From NCBI GenBank assembly GCA_021776735.1, contig JAJFFH010000052.1, positions 62,001 through 126,000 on the forward strand: a stretch of 64,000 bases of DNA, in the 5' to 3' direction. The position numbers were made by a program, and so were the translations under genes. The notes below the pieces were generated by a model, which searched no databases, was not told where the DNA came from, and saw only the letters and a program-made list of their open reading frames with translations. The DNA comes from Planctomycetota bacterium (GTDB taxonomy: Bacteria > Planctomycetota > PLA2). Below, one piece after another: positions 46,100-54,308 of the stretch; the stretch's first letter is position 1; each line of letters begins with the position of its first letter.

Positions 46100-47323
46100 G
46101 TGGACGACCCCCGAAGCGCCGCCGTGCGCACCCTGGTTACCGTGCACCAAAAGCGCACGACCGCGAAGGCGGTCTGGAACGGCCCGCGCCCCGCCGCGGA
46201 GACCGCACTCGTGCTCGGCGTGCTCCGGCGCCGCGCCACGCTGGACGCCATCGCGCAGGTGCATTCCACGCGCAAGGTCCGGCTGCTGAAGCCCGACACG
46301 CTCGCCGCCCTGCGCGTCGGCCTCTTCGAGATGCTGTATCACGACGACGCGCCCGACCACGCGATCGTGCATGCCGCGGTGGAGAGCGCGAAGCGCGCCC
46401 GCCGGTTGGGCGATGTCGGTTTCCTGAACGCGATGCTGCGTACCGTTCGCAGGGAATCGGACAAACAGCAAACGGACGGCGATGTGCGGCGGACGCTGCC
46501 GCGGGAGACGTTTTGCCACGTGTTCAAGCGGGTGGTGTTTCCCGATCCGAACCAAAAGCCGGCCGCGTTTCTGGCGGCGCGATGTTCGACCGCGTCCTGG
46601 ATCGCGGCGCGCCGGCTGGAAGAGCTCGGTCTTGAGCGCGCCCTCAGGTGCCTGGACCTGCAGGCGGCCACGCCGCCGCTGCTCGTGCGCCGGGATCCGC
46701 GCGCACCGGTAGCGCCCCTGGCGAACGGCGAATCCCTCGACGACGCGCTGGCGGGGGGGGCGTCCGTGCAGGACGCCGTCGCGTCGCAGGTCGCTCTTTT
46801 TCTCGACCCGGCGCCGGACGCGCGGCTGCTGGACTTTTGCGCCGCGCCCGGCGGCAAGGCGACGCACCTCGCACAGCTTGCGCCGCAGGGCGAAGTCACG
46901 GCGTGGGACATCGCCCCGGAACGGCTCGAAAAGGTCGCAGAGAACGCGCAACGGCTCGGGCTCACGAACCTGCGCTGCGGCGAGGCGTCGGGCGAGTACG
47001 ACGGAGTGCTCGTCGATGCGCCGTGTTCGAACACCGGTGTTTTGGCGCGGCGCCCCGAAGCCCGTTGGAGGGTGAAGGAGCGGCACCTGAAGGGCATGGC
47101 GGAACGCCAGCTCAAGATTCTGAAGACCGCCGCGGCGTTCGTCCGGCCGGGCGGCACGGTCGTCTATTCGACGTGCAGTCTCGAGCCCGAGGAAAACCTC
47201 GGTGTCGTCGAGGCGTTTTTGGCGTTGCGGGACGGTTTTGCGCTCGAGGAGGCCCGCACGGCGTATCCGGATGAGGCGCGCGGCGACGGTGGTTTCATGG
47301 CGCGGCTGCGCGCCCCCGGTTAG
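46100..47323 (+). CDS. rsmB: 16S rRNA m5C967 methyltransferase RsmB
   Basis: Methylates C967 of 16S rRNA. 407 residues from GTG 46100. An N-terminal NusB-like RNA-binding domain (residues 1-130) precedes the Rossmann methyltransferase domain: LLDFCAAPGGKATHLAQL, VTAWDIAPERLEKVAENAQR, VLVDAPCSNTGVLARRPEAR with Cys309, and GTVVYSTCSLEPEEN with Cys359. These two cysteines serve as release and nucleophile residues in the family. A motif-encoded QTDGDV lies in the NusB-like domain at about residues 124-129. The lipoprotein gene follows 12 bases later. Confidence 0.93.
   Translation: MDDPRSAAVRTLVTVHQKRTTAKAVWNGPRPAAETALVLGVLRRRATLDAIAQVHSTRKVRLLKPDTLAALRVGLFEMLYHDDAPDHAIVHAAVESAKRARRLGDVGFLNAMLRTVRRESDKQQTDGDVRRTLPRETFCHVFKRVVFPDPNQKPAAFLAARCSTASWIAARRLEELGLERALRCLDLQAATPPLLVRRDPRAPVAPLANGESLDDALAGGASVQDAVASQVALFLDPAPDARLLDFCAAPGGKATHLAQLAPQGEVTAWDIAPERLEKVAENAQRLGLTNLRCGEASGEYDGVLVDAPCSNTGVLARRPEARWRVKERHLKGMAERQLKILKTAAAFVRPGGTVVYSTCSLEPEENLGVVEAFLALRDGFALEEARTAYPDEARGDGGFMARLRAPG
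46467..46486 (+). repeat. Dispersed motif family 1, in-frame in rsmB
   Basis: AGCAAACGGACGGCGATGTG, sense strand, read as Q-Q-T-D-G-D-V. Confidence 0.8.
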
Positions 47324-47335
47324 GATTCGCGGACC

Positions 47336-47809
47336 ATGCGAACCTTCTCGGCCCTAGCTCTCGTCGCCCTCTTGCTTACCGCCTGCGAGAAAAACTCGAC
47401 ACCGGTGCCGTCGAACACGCCGGTCGAGAACAACAACGCGTCCAAGCCGGCGATCAAGGCGCCCGCGGGCGTGCCGGACAGCGTCAAGAACCGGTTCAAC
47501 CAGCTGTGGCCGGGCATCGAGAAGTCGGGCGGGGTTTTTCTGGCCAAGTTCAACGAGGCGAAGAGCGCCCAGGCCGCCGGGAACCGCGTGAAGCTCGCGG
47601 CCGCGATCGCCGCGGCCCAGGTCGCCTACAGCCAGTTCAACGAGAAGTGGGGCGAGTTCTACGGTTCGGTCCAGGACATGGAGGACGACGGGAAGCTCGA
47701 CGAGGCCAGCGCCGAAAAGACCTATCGCTTCCTCAAGCCCTACAACCAAAAGGTCACGGGCTGGACCAAGATGGCCAAGCCGCTCAAGGAAATGTCCACC
47801 GTCAAGTGA
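47336..47809 (+). CDS. Small lipoprotein, unknown
   Basis: 157 residues from ATG. The signal ALVALLLTAC marks a lipoprotein. A Pro/Asn-rich linker is followed by a helical domain (VKNRFNQLWPGIEKSGGVFL, VAYSQFNEKWGEFYGSVQDM). The stop overlaps the start of the TIM-barrel gene (GTGA), so they are coupled. No family recognised. Confidence 0.7.
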   Translation: MRTFSALALVALLLTACEKNSTPVPSNTPVENNNASKPAIKAPAGVPDSVKNRFNQLWPGIEKSGGVFLAKFNEAKSAQAAGNRVKLAAAIAAAQVAYSQFNEKWGEFYGSVQDMEDDGKLDEASAEKTYRFLKPYNQKVTGWTKMAKPLKEMSTVK

Positions 47810-48615
47810 TCCTCGGCTACAACACCAACGGCTTCGCCCACCATCGGCTTCCCGACTGCCTCGACGTCCTCGCCCTGCTCGGCTATCGAGCGGTCGGCCT
47901 GACGATCGACGTCCATCACGCACCGCCCGGCACCGACTACGCGGCACTGGGCAAAGAGTGCGCCGACCGCGGCCTTTTGCCCGTGGTCGAGACCGGCGCG
48001 CGCTTTTTGCTCGATCCGCGCCGCAAGCATTTTCCAACGCTGCTCAGCGAACAAAGCGAAAGACGGCGATGCTTTTTGACCGACTGCGTGGACGCCGCCG
48101 CCGCACTCGGCGCGCCGTGCGTGTCGCTTTGGTCCGGGGCGGCGCACGCGAAAGACCCGTATCGCGACTGGGACCGCCTCGTCGAGGGTCTTGAAACCGT
48201 CTGCGACCGAGCGGACGCCCTGGGTATCGACATCGGCTTTGAACCCGAGCCGGGCATGTTCGTGGACACGATGGCCCGCTTCGACGAGCTGCGCCGGCGG
48301 CTCTCGCATCCGCGGCTCAAGCTCACGCTCGATGTCGGGCACGTCCGTTGCCTGGAAGACGAGTCCCCGGAGGCGGTGTTGCGCCGGTACGGGGACATCC
48401 TCGTCAACGTGCACCTCGACGACCACCGAAAGGGCGTGCACGACCACCTGATGTTGGGCGAGGGAGAGATCGACTGGCCGCCCGTCCTCGCCGAGCTGGA
48501 AACCCTGGACGTTCCGGCGACCGTGGAGTTATCGCGCCATTCGCACGACGCCGTCGCCGCCGCGGGCGGCGCGCATGCGTTTCTTACTTCGACGGACGCT
48601 TCTCGTCCGGCTTGA
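47806..48615 (+). CDS. Xylose-isomerase-like TIM-barrel protein
   Basis: 269 residues from GTG 47806, overlapping the lipoprotein stop by four bases. It belongs to the AP-endonuclease-2/sugar-phosphate isomerase fold: GYRAVGLTIDVHHAP, LLPVVETGARFLLDP, GIDIGFEPEPGMFVDTMARF, LKLTLDVGHVRC, ILVNVHLDDHRKGVHDHLML and GEIDWPPVLAELETL. The metal-binding Glu, Asp and His positions on successive strands are present. It is probably a metal-dependent sugar or sugar-phosphate epimerase or isomerase; the substrate is unknown. The 3' end overlaps the opposite gene by 32 bases. Confidence 0.82.
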   Translation: MILGYNTNGFAHHRLPDCLDVLALLGYRAVGLTIDVHHAPPGTDYAALGKECADRGLLPVVETGARFLLDPRRKHFPTLLSEQSERRRCFLTDCVDAAAALGAPCVSLWSGAAHAKDPYRDWDRLVEGLETVCDRADALGIDIGFEPEPGMFVDTMARFDELRRRLSHPRLKLTLDVGHVRCLEDESPEAVLRRYGDILVNVHLDDHRKGVHDHLMLGEGEIDWPPVLAELETLDVPATVELSRHSHDAVAAAGGAHAFLTSTDASRPA

Positions 48616-49558
48616 ACATCGCGGACATCATCTTCATCTGCATCTTGACCATGCCCACGGTCCGGTCCTCAAACGCCTCATAAGCCTTGAGCTGCTCGGG
48701 GTTCAGGATTTCGTTCACCTGTCCGCGGGTCGTGCCGAACCCGGTGCGCACCATCGCTTCCAACGCCTTCGGGTCGTTGCGAATCTTCGGATCCCGAAAG
48801 ACCGCGCCGAACGTCTTGAGCTGCTGGCTCATCGTGTCCTGGCCCAAGAATACGCCGCGCAGGCGCTCTCGTTGATCGTCGTGCAGGTTTGGCAGTCCCA
48901 TAATGCCGATCTGCGCGTCCGCCATCACCCGCATCTGCTCCTTGTGTGACTTCTTGACCCCTTGCCGCAGCCGGGACACTTCGTCGTCGTTCAAGAAGGT
49001 GCCGATGGCGGATTCGACTTTCGGGGAGAGGTCGGGCGGAATGCCGAACATCGCCGTGACCATGTCCGGGTCGATCTCGCCGTCGCCCATCATCGCCGCG
49101 ATGAGGCTGTCCATCTGCCGGTCGAGATCGTTCATCAAGAGCTTTTCGATTTCGGCGGCCGTCTCGTCGTCGAACCCCAACTCGCGCAGCATCGCCCTTA
49201 GCCGGCCTATGCCGCCCATCTGGGCGAACGCCTTCCACTGCGGCTTCATCATCTTCGTGAGCCGCGCGATGGCCGCCTGGCGCCGCTGTTCCTCTTCCTC
49301 CGGGCTCAGGACCGCGGCACCGACATCGCCGTCCGTCTGCTTTTTTTGCGCAGTCTTTCCCTGTGTATGGTCTTGGGGGGCCGGGGGGCGTGACTCCGTG
49401 TCGGGTTGACGCGTGTCCGGCGTGGGCGCCCTGTTCTTGCGCACCCCTTGACGAGGTGCCGCGTCGTGCGACTGCTCATGCTTGTAGATGTAGGAGTGGG
49501 AGAGCCAGCCGCTGGCGGTGCCCGCGGCGAAGAGGATGACCGCGTAGAGCCACTTCAT
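48584..49558 (-). CDS. Membrane-anchored charged protein, unknown
   Basis: 324 residues. An N-terminal signal anchor (WLYAVILFAAGTASGWLSH) is followed by a Pro/Gln-rich polar linker containing KKQTDGDV from a dispersed repeat, then a helical domain rich in Met and charged residues (LTKMMKPQWKAFAQMGGIGR, RELGFDDETAAEIEKLLMND, LHDDQRERLRGVFLGQDTM). The helical part resembles Spy/zinc-resistance type stress proteins only loosely. Function unknown. Confidence 0.68.
   Translation of the reverse strand: MKWLYAVILFAAGTASGWLSHSYIYKHEQSHDAAPRQGVRKNRAPTPDTRQPDTESRPPAPQDHTQGKTAQKKQTDGDVGAAVLSPEEEEQRRQAAIARLTKMMKPQWKAFAQMGGIGRLRAMLRELGFDDETAAEIEKLLMNDLDRQMDSLIAAMMGDGEIDPDMVTAMFGIPPDLSPKVESAIGTFLNDDEVSRLRQGVKKSHKEQMRVMADAQIGIMGLPNLHDDQRERLRGVFLGQDTMSQQLKTFGAVFRDPKIRNDPKALEAMVRTGFGTTRGQVNEILNPEQLKAYEAFEDRTVGMVKMQMKMMSAMFKPDEKRPSK
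49322..49341 (-). repeat. Dispersed motif family 1, in-frame in membrane-anchored protein gene
   Basis: On the coding strand it reads AGCAGACGGACGGCGATGTC and is translated K-Q-T-D-G-D-V. Confidence 0.8.
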
Positions 49559-49573
49559 GATGTTGGACGATTC

Positions 49574-50806
49574 CTACGTGTTGTGCCGAACGATCTCGTC
49601 GATCTCGTCGTCGGTGAGGTTGCGGCGCGAGTCCTTGGCTGCCTGAAAGATCGCCGCGACGGTTTGGTCGAGGGTTTCGTGGCCGCGCGACTCGAGCCAG
49701 TAGACGACGTTGCTCTTGCCGGACATCGGCCCGACCAGGATCTTTTGTTCGAGGCCGAACTCGTCGGCGGGGACGCCGCTGTACACGCGGTTCGCGAGCC
49801 AGTTGTCGCCACGGCGCAGCGCCTTGATGACGGCCGCGGCATGGACGCCGGTACCGGTCTCGAAGGCGTCGGAGCCAAACACCGGATACATCGACGGGAT
49901 GTCGAAGCCGCAGATCGTCGCCGCGTGGCCAACGTACTCGCGGAGGCGCGTCAGGTCCTGGTCGATCCAGCCCATCAGCTTGAGGTTGACCATGGTCAGG
50001 TCGAGAGGCGCGTTTCCTCCACGTTCGCCGATGCCGAGAGCAGTACCGTGCAGTCGATTCGCGCCGGCTTGCAGCGCGGCGATGTTGTTCGCCACCCCGA
50101 GACCGCGGTCCATGTGGCCGTGCCAATCGACCTGCACCTTGCCGCGCATGCCCTTCTCGTCGAGCAAGCCGAAGACGCAGCCGAGCAGGTTGGCGACGCC
50201 CCAGGGCGTGATGTGGCCGGTGGTGTCACAGACCACGATGCGGTCCGCGCCGAGGTCGATCGCGGTGCCGTACAGCGCGCGGACGATCTCGGGGGAGGCG
50301 CGCACCGTGTCCTCGGTGACAAACATCGCGGGCAGACCCTCGCTCTTGACGAGCGTGATCGCGTCCGTCACGCACTTCAGCAGAAAATCGAGATCCCAGT
50401 TCTCGACCTCCATGCGGATCGAGCTCGACCCGATAAATGTCGCCGCCTCGATCGGGATGCCGACCTTTTGCGACACGCGCACGATCGGCTCGATGTCTTG
50501 TCGCACCGTGCGCGCGGCGCAGTTCGGGAACAGCGGCAGCTTCGAGTCGCGAATCTCGGTCGCGAGTGCCTCGACCTGCTCCTCGACATGCGGGCCGGCG
50601 CCGGGCAAGCCGATGTTGATCGCGTGGATGCCGACGGCGGCGCAGTGGTGCAGATGCGTAATCATCTCGTCGCGCGCCGGCGTCCGGGCCGACGGCGACT
50701 GCAAGCCGTCGCGCAGCGTCTCGTCGTTGAGTTCGATCGTCTGCGAGGGCTTTTGGGGGTGCTCGCCCTCGACGTTCCAGTCCCAAATGAGCTTGTCGCG
50801 GTCCAC
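49574..50806 (-). CDS. LeuA / homocitrate-synthase family acyltransferase
   Basis: A DRE-TIM metallolyase that would condense acetyl-CoA with a 2-oxo acid. 410 residues from GTG 50806. Motifs: IELNDETLRDGLQSPS (the RDG metal site), ATFIGSSSIRMEVENW, VCDTTGHITPWGVANLLG, VQVDWHGHMDRGLGVANNIA with the HxH metal site, ALGIGERGGNAPLDL, and GTGVHAAAVIKAL. The C-terminal allosteric domain of LeuA seems absent, favouring a homocitrate-, citramalate- or related synthase over feedback-regulated isopropylmalate synthase. It is divergent from lysC with a 76-bp spacer holding a dispersed motif. Confidence 0.82.
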   Translation of the reverse strand: MDRDKLIWDWNVEGEHPQKPSQTIELNDETLRDGLQSPSARTPARDEMITHLHHCAAVGIHAINIGLPGAGPHVEEQVEALATEIRDSKLPLFPNCAARTVRQDIEPIVRVSQKVGIPIEAATFIGSSSIRMEVENWDLDFLLKCVTDAITLVKSEGLPAMFVTEDTVRASPEIVRALYGTAIDLGADRIVVCDTTGHITPWGVANLLGCVFGLLDEKGMRGKVQVDWHGHMDRGLGVANNIAALQAGANRLHGTALGIGERGGNAPLDLTMVNLKLMGWIDQDLTRLREYVGHAATICGFDIPSMYPVFGSDAFETGTGVHAAAVIKALRRGDNWLANRVYSGVPADEFGLEQKILVGPMSGKSNVVYWLESRGHETLDQTVAAIFQAAKDSRRNLTDDEIDEIVRHNT

Positions 50807-50836
50807 CTATCGACTATACCGTCCCGAAAAAGGGAA

Positions 50837-50856
50837 AGCCTACGGACGGCGATACA
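50837..50856 (+). repeat. Dispersed motif family 1, in the lysC upstream region
   Basis: AGCCTACGGACGGCGATACA. With the preceding GAA it shares the 20-mer GAAAGCCTACGGACGGCGAT exactly with 55240-55262 on the other strand. Confidence 0.75.
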
Positions 50857-50882
50857 ATCCGGTGGACAGTGCGGGCATCACC

Positions 50883-52196
50883 ATGCGGGTCTTGAAGTTT
50901 GGCGGTACGTCGGTCGGCAATGCGGGCAATCTCGCCCGCGTGCGCGACATCGTGAAAGCGCGGAGTCCGCGGCCGGTGGTCGTGGTTTCGGCCCACGCGG
51001 GCGTGACCGACGAATTGCTGACCCAGGCGCGGGCCGCGGCTGCCGGGAAGTATTCGCTGCGCCGCCTGAGGAGCCGCCACACCCGGCTGTACAAGGAACT
51101 GGGCATCGATCCCGCGGTGGTGGCGCCGGTTTTCGACGAACTCAACGATCTCCTGCGTGGCCTGACCCTGGTCGGCGAGCTGACGCCGCGCAGCCTCGAT
51201 CTGGTCGCCTCGTTTGGCGAGCGCCTGTCCGCCCGCGGCATCGCCGAGTTCTTTCGCCAAGGCGACCTGCCGGCCGTTGCGACCGACGCGTTCGACCTGG
51301 GGCTGCGGACCGACTCGCGCTTTACGCAGGCCACCCCCGACGCCGTGTGCTTCCCCGCCGTCCGCAAGGCATTGCGGGCGCTCAAGGACCAGCTTCCGGT
51401 CGTCACCGGGTTCATCGCGAAGGACCAAAACGGCGACATCACGACCCTGGGCCGGTCCGGCAGCGACTTCACGGCGACGCTGCTCGGCGCGGCGCTCGGC
51501 GTCTCGGAAGTCGAGATCTGGACGGATGTCGATGGCGTGATGACCGCGGATCCGCGCGTGGTCAAGAAGGCGCGGTCGATCCCGACGCTTTCGATCGCCG
51601 AGGCGTCGGAACTCGCGTACTACGGCGCGCGTGTCATTCACCCGGCGACGATGTTGCCCGCGATCGAAAAACGCATCCCGGTGAGCGTGCGCAACACCTC
51701 GCGGCCCGAGCTCGAGGGCACGACGATCGTCGCCGAGGGCGGCGCGAACCGCGGCACGGTGAAGTCGATCGCGTACAAGCGCGGCATCATCCTGATCACG
51801 GTCGCTTCGACGCGCATGCTCTTGCAGTCGGGTTTCATGGCGAAGATTTTCGAGGTCTTCGCTCGCTACGACCTGTCCGTGGATCTTGTCGCGACGAGCG
51901 AGGTCACGGTCTCCGTGACGATCGACACCGACCGGCATTTGAAGGACGTGAAGCGCGACCTCACCGCGATCGCCAAGGTGGACATCGAGCGGGACCTCGC
52001 GCAGGTCTGCGTCGTCGGCGACGGCATCCGGGAAAAGATCGGCGCCGCCGCGGAAGTCTTCGGGGTCTTGAAGAAGCGCCGGATTCCGGTCCGCCTGATT
52101 TCACACGGCGGCACGAAGATCAACATCAGCTTCCTGATCGATGACGAACAGGTCAACCGCGCCGTCCGTGCCCTGCACCGGTCGCTTTTTGAGTGA
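50883..52196 (+). CDS. lysC: Aspartate kinase
   Basis: First step of lysine, methionine and threonine synthesis: phosphorylates aspartate. 437 residues from ATG 50883. The kinase part has VLKFGGTSVGNAGN with Lys5, VVSAHAGVTDELL, DLVASFGERLSARGIAEFF, GFIAKDQNGDITTLGRSGSD and VEIWTDVDGVMTADPRVV. Two ACT domains follow (IILITVASTRMLLQSGFMAK; VCVVGDGIREKIGAAAEVFG), which usually bind feedback inhibitors. A strong terminator lies 46 bases beyond the stop. Confidence 0.95.
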   Translation: MRVLKFGGTSVGNAGNLARVRDIVKARSPRPVVVVSAHAGVTDELLTQARAAAAGKYSLRRLRSRHTRLYKELGIDPAVVAPVFDELNDLLRGLTLVGELTPRSLDLVASFGERLSARGIAEFFRQGDLPAVATDAFDLGLRTDSRFTQATPDAVCFPAVRKALRALKDQLPVVTGFIAKDQNGDITTLGRSGSDFTATLLGAALGVSEVEIWTDVDGVMTADPRVVKKARSIPTLSIAEASELAYYGARVIHPATMLPAIEKRIPVSVRNTSRPELEGTTIVAEGGANRGTVKSIAYKRGIILITVASTRMLLQSGFMAKIFEVFARYDLSVDLVATSEVTVSVTIDTDRHLKDVKRDLTAIAKVDIERDLAQVCVVGDGIREKIGAAAEVFGVLKKRRIPVRLISHGGTKINISFLIDDEQVNRAVRALHRSLFE

Positions 52197-52206
52197 CCGT
52201 CCTGGG

Positions 52207-52226
52207 AGCAAACGGACGGCGATGTT
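52207..52226 (+). repeat. Dispersed motif family 1, between lysC and its terminator
   Basis: AGCAAACGGACGGCGATGTT, 10 bases beyond the lysC stop and inside the 3' untranslated region. Confidence 0.8.
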
Positions 52227-52242
52227 CGCCGAAGATCGCACG

Positions 52243-52272
52243 AAAAAAGGCCCGGTGATCCGGGCCTTTTTT
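52243..52272. terminator. Bidirectional intrinsic terminator
   Basis: Stem AAAAAAGGCCCGG / CCGGGCCTTTTTT with a 4-base loop. Tails on both strands allow it to stop lysC from the left and the convergent gene at 52335 from the right. Confidence 0.9.
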
Positions 52273-52277
52273 GTTTG

Positions 52278-52297
52278 AACCGGGCGACCGCCCGGTT
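52278..52297. repeat. Perfect inverted repeat next to terminator
   Basis: AACCGGGCG and CGCCCGGTT separated by two bases. There is no T-run, so it is not itself a terminator, but it may stabilise 3' ends. Confidence 0.6.
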
Positions 52298-52334
52298 GCG
52301 GGGAGGCTTAGCCTCACCCGCCGCCCATGCTGCT

Positions 52335-52982
52335 TCACGTGGGCGTCTGGGTCGGAGCCGCAACCGGCGGAGCCAGGCGCTTGGCCGGCACCGCGTTGAG
52401 GCACTTCGCCACCATTGCCGTGAGCGAGGTGGCGGCAGCGACCTGTTGTTGGGCAGCCTTCGGCGCCTCGAGCTTCTTCAGGCTCGCGAGCGCCTTGTTG
52501 ATCGTCGCGACGTTGGCCTTGAGCGCGCGCTGGCGCGGGTCGCCCTCGGCCAGAACCTCGAACGCCTTTGTGATTTCGGGGTCCGCCTTGGTCTTCGCGG
52601 CCTTTTTCCAGGCGGCGAGCAGGCCTTCCGTGGCCTTGGCCTTGCCCGCAATACGGTTCGCCGCTGTAGCGGCGTCTCCGGCGAGCTTGGCGAACTCTAC
52701 GTTCTTTTGCTTGGTCGCCTCGGCCGCTGCCTTCGTGAGCAGCGCCGCAGCCGTCTTCAGCGACGGCTGAACGAGCTTGCCGCACGGGCTTTGAAAGTAC
52801 GTCGAACGGGCGTCGCGGATCGCGATCCGCTCGAAACGGCTCAGGCGCCGGTAATCAGTGCGTGCGCTATCCCACTGCGTGCGGGCCTGTTTCAGGGTCG
52901 GAGCCTTGGCCGCAACCTTGTCAGGCGCCGCCTGGGCGAATGCCGCCCCGGCGAGGACCATTGTGGCAAGTACATATTTCAT
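52335..52982 (-). CDS. Secreted helical protein, unknown
   Basis: About 215 residues from ATG 52982. A signal peptide (VLATMVLAGAAFAQA) is followed by an Ala/Lys-rich, almost wholly helical protein with two cysteines (SPCGKLV, AKCLNAV) and a Pro-rich tail (APPVAAPTQTPT). The helix phrasing suggests a small helical bundle or coiled coil. No family recognised. Confidence 0.65.
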   Translation of the reverse strand: MKYVLATMVLAGAAFAQAAPDKVAAKAPTLKQARTQWDSARTDYRRLSRFERIAIRDARSTYFQSPCGKLVQPSLKTAAALLTKAAAEATKQKNVEFAKLAGDAATAANRIAGKAKATEGLLAAWKKAAKTKADPEITKAFEVLAEGDPRQRALKANVATINKALASLKKLEAPKAAQQQVAAATSLTAMVAKCLNAVPAKRLAPPVAAPTQTPT

Positions 52983-53250
52983 AGCTGGAAGAATCCTACC
53001 CCTGAATCGACAGCGGTGTGTCACGAGTTCCCCAAAACGGGGAAACCGATACCGGTCATCGAGATTACCGATTCGTCGCCCTCCAGTGAACGCGTAGCGC
53101 AGGCCAGATACGGGCCAGATACGGTGCCGGGTAATCCTGCCGCATTTGGGCCGCGCTCGCTTTCCCAACGCTTCGTATAGTGCCCGTCCCGCCGCGAAGC
53201 GACTCGGCGGGCGGACTATCGAAAACAGCCTCATGGCGGTTTTCGCAGCG

Positions 53251-53270
53251 GACATCGCCGTCCGTCGCTG
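53251..53270 (-). repeat. Dispersed motif family 1, intergenic copy
   Basis: On the minus strand it reads CAGCGACGGACGGCGATGTC. It lies in the 300-bp spacer between 52982 and 53282, which otherwise shows nothing clear. Confidence 0.65.
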
Positions 53271-53281
53271 TTGGCCCGCTC

Positions 53282-54304
53282 TCAGCGCGTGGTAATCCAC
53301 CCAACCACCGCGACCTCGGCGTCGAGGAGGCGGGCGTACAGGTACCGGTAGAACTCGTCGCGATTGGCGATGTCTCTGGCGATGCTGGTGGGGATGATTT
53401 CCTCCCGCTCGGCCTCGGGGATGAACCAGCCGCAGATGCGGCGGCAGCGGTCGTAGACCGACATGGCCTGGCGGCGCTGCCAGCGCTTTTGTTCGCGGTT
53501 CAGCTTGGCGGGCAGGAGGTCGGGGATCACGCGTGCGTAGACGATGAAAAATCCGACCGCGACGGTCGCCAGCCAGCGCTCGGGTGCGGCGGCGGTGTCT
53601 GTGCCCGGCTGTTTCAAGACCACGAGCATCGAGGCGGCTTCGTTGTAGAGCTGTTCACCGATCAGGCGGCGTACGCCGGAGCGTCCGCGCTCGACCCGGG
53701 CGTCCTCGCGTTCGTCGTTGCCGTTGACGGCGAAGCAGCGCGAGCGGAGCTGCTCGACCCCGCGCTCAAGCAGGGGCTGGTAGTTCTCGTGGTCGGCATC
53801 CGGCAGGTCGATCCCGGCGAACGAGCCGTATTTTTGGACCCATTGCGTGAGATCGCCTCCGCTTTCACAGACCGAAACGAACGCTTCGTACGCGTCGATG
53901 CACCGACACGCCGCAACGGCGTACCCGGTGGCGTGGATCACCGCGTTGTCGCGCGAGAGATTGCTGTCGCGTTCCGGCGTGATGCTGTCCATCACCGCCT
54001 GTGCGCGATCGGTTTCGCCGCGGGCCATGAGTGCGCAGGCGTAGAGCGCGCGGGCGTAGCGGGCCTTGGTGTCGTCACGCTCCAACGACTTGACGTAGGT
54101 CTCCGCCATGCGCGTGGTCTTTTCCATCGCGGGATCGGGGGCGGCGGCCAGCGCCGGGTTCAGGGAGTCGCCCGAGGGCGCCTGCATGGTCAGGCCGGAC
54201 TCGTCCGCCGCGAACTCCCGGCTGAGGTCATGGACGGTTGTGCCCATGCAGCCGGCCGTCAGAATGGCCGGGATGGCGAGGCTCAGGAAAAACGCGCGAT
54301 TCAT
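53282..54304 (-). CDS. Lipoprotein with TPR-like helices, unknown
   Basis: 340 residues from ATG 54304. The lipoprotein signal is SLAIPAILTAGC. The mature protein is helical with TPR-like phrasing (MAETYVKSLERDDTKARYAR, LYACALMARGETDRAQAVMD), several cysteines, and a hydrophobic stretch near the C-terminus (LATVAVGFFIVYARVIPDLL). The start is four bases from the stop of the aspartyl-protease gene, so the two form an operon. Confidence 0.7.
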   Translation of the reverse strand: MNRAFFLSLAIPAILTAGCMGTTVHDLSREFAADESGLTMQAPSGDSLNPALAAAPDPAMEKTTRMAETYVKSLERDDTKARYARALYACALMARGETDRAQAVMDSITPERDSNLSRDNAVIHATGYAVAACRCIDAYEAFVSVCESGGDLTQWVQKYGSFAGIDLPDADHENYQPLLERGVEQLRSRCFAVNGNDEREDARVERGRSGVRRLIGEQLYNEAASMLVVLKQPGTDTAAAPERWLATVAVGFFIVYARVIPDLLPAKLNREQKRWQRRQAMSVYDRCRRICGWFIPEAEREEIIPTSIARDIANRDEFYRYLYARLLDAEVAVVGWITTR

Positions 54305-54308
54305 AAGG

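Noticed and set aside
48055..48075. Partial match (AGACGGCGATGC) in the TIM-barrel gene
   Set aside because: Lacks the GGACGG start and is in a different frame from true in-gene copies.
53003..53281. Possible N-terminal extension of the secreted helical protein up to 53300
   Set aside because: The ATG at 52982 gives a clean signal peptide, and the upstream part contains a dispersed motif and looks non-coding.
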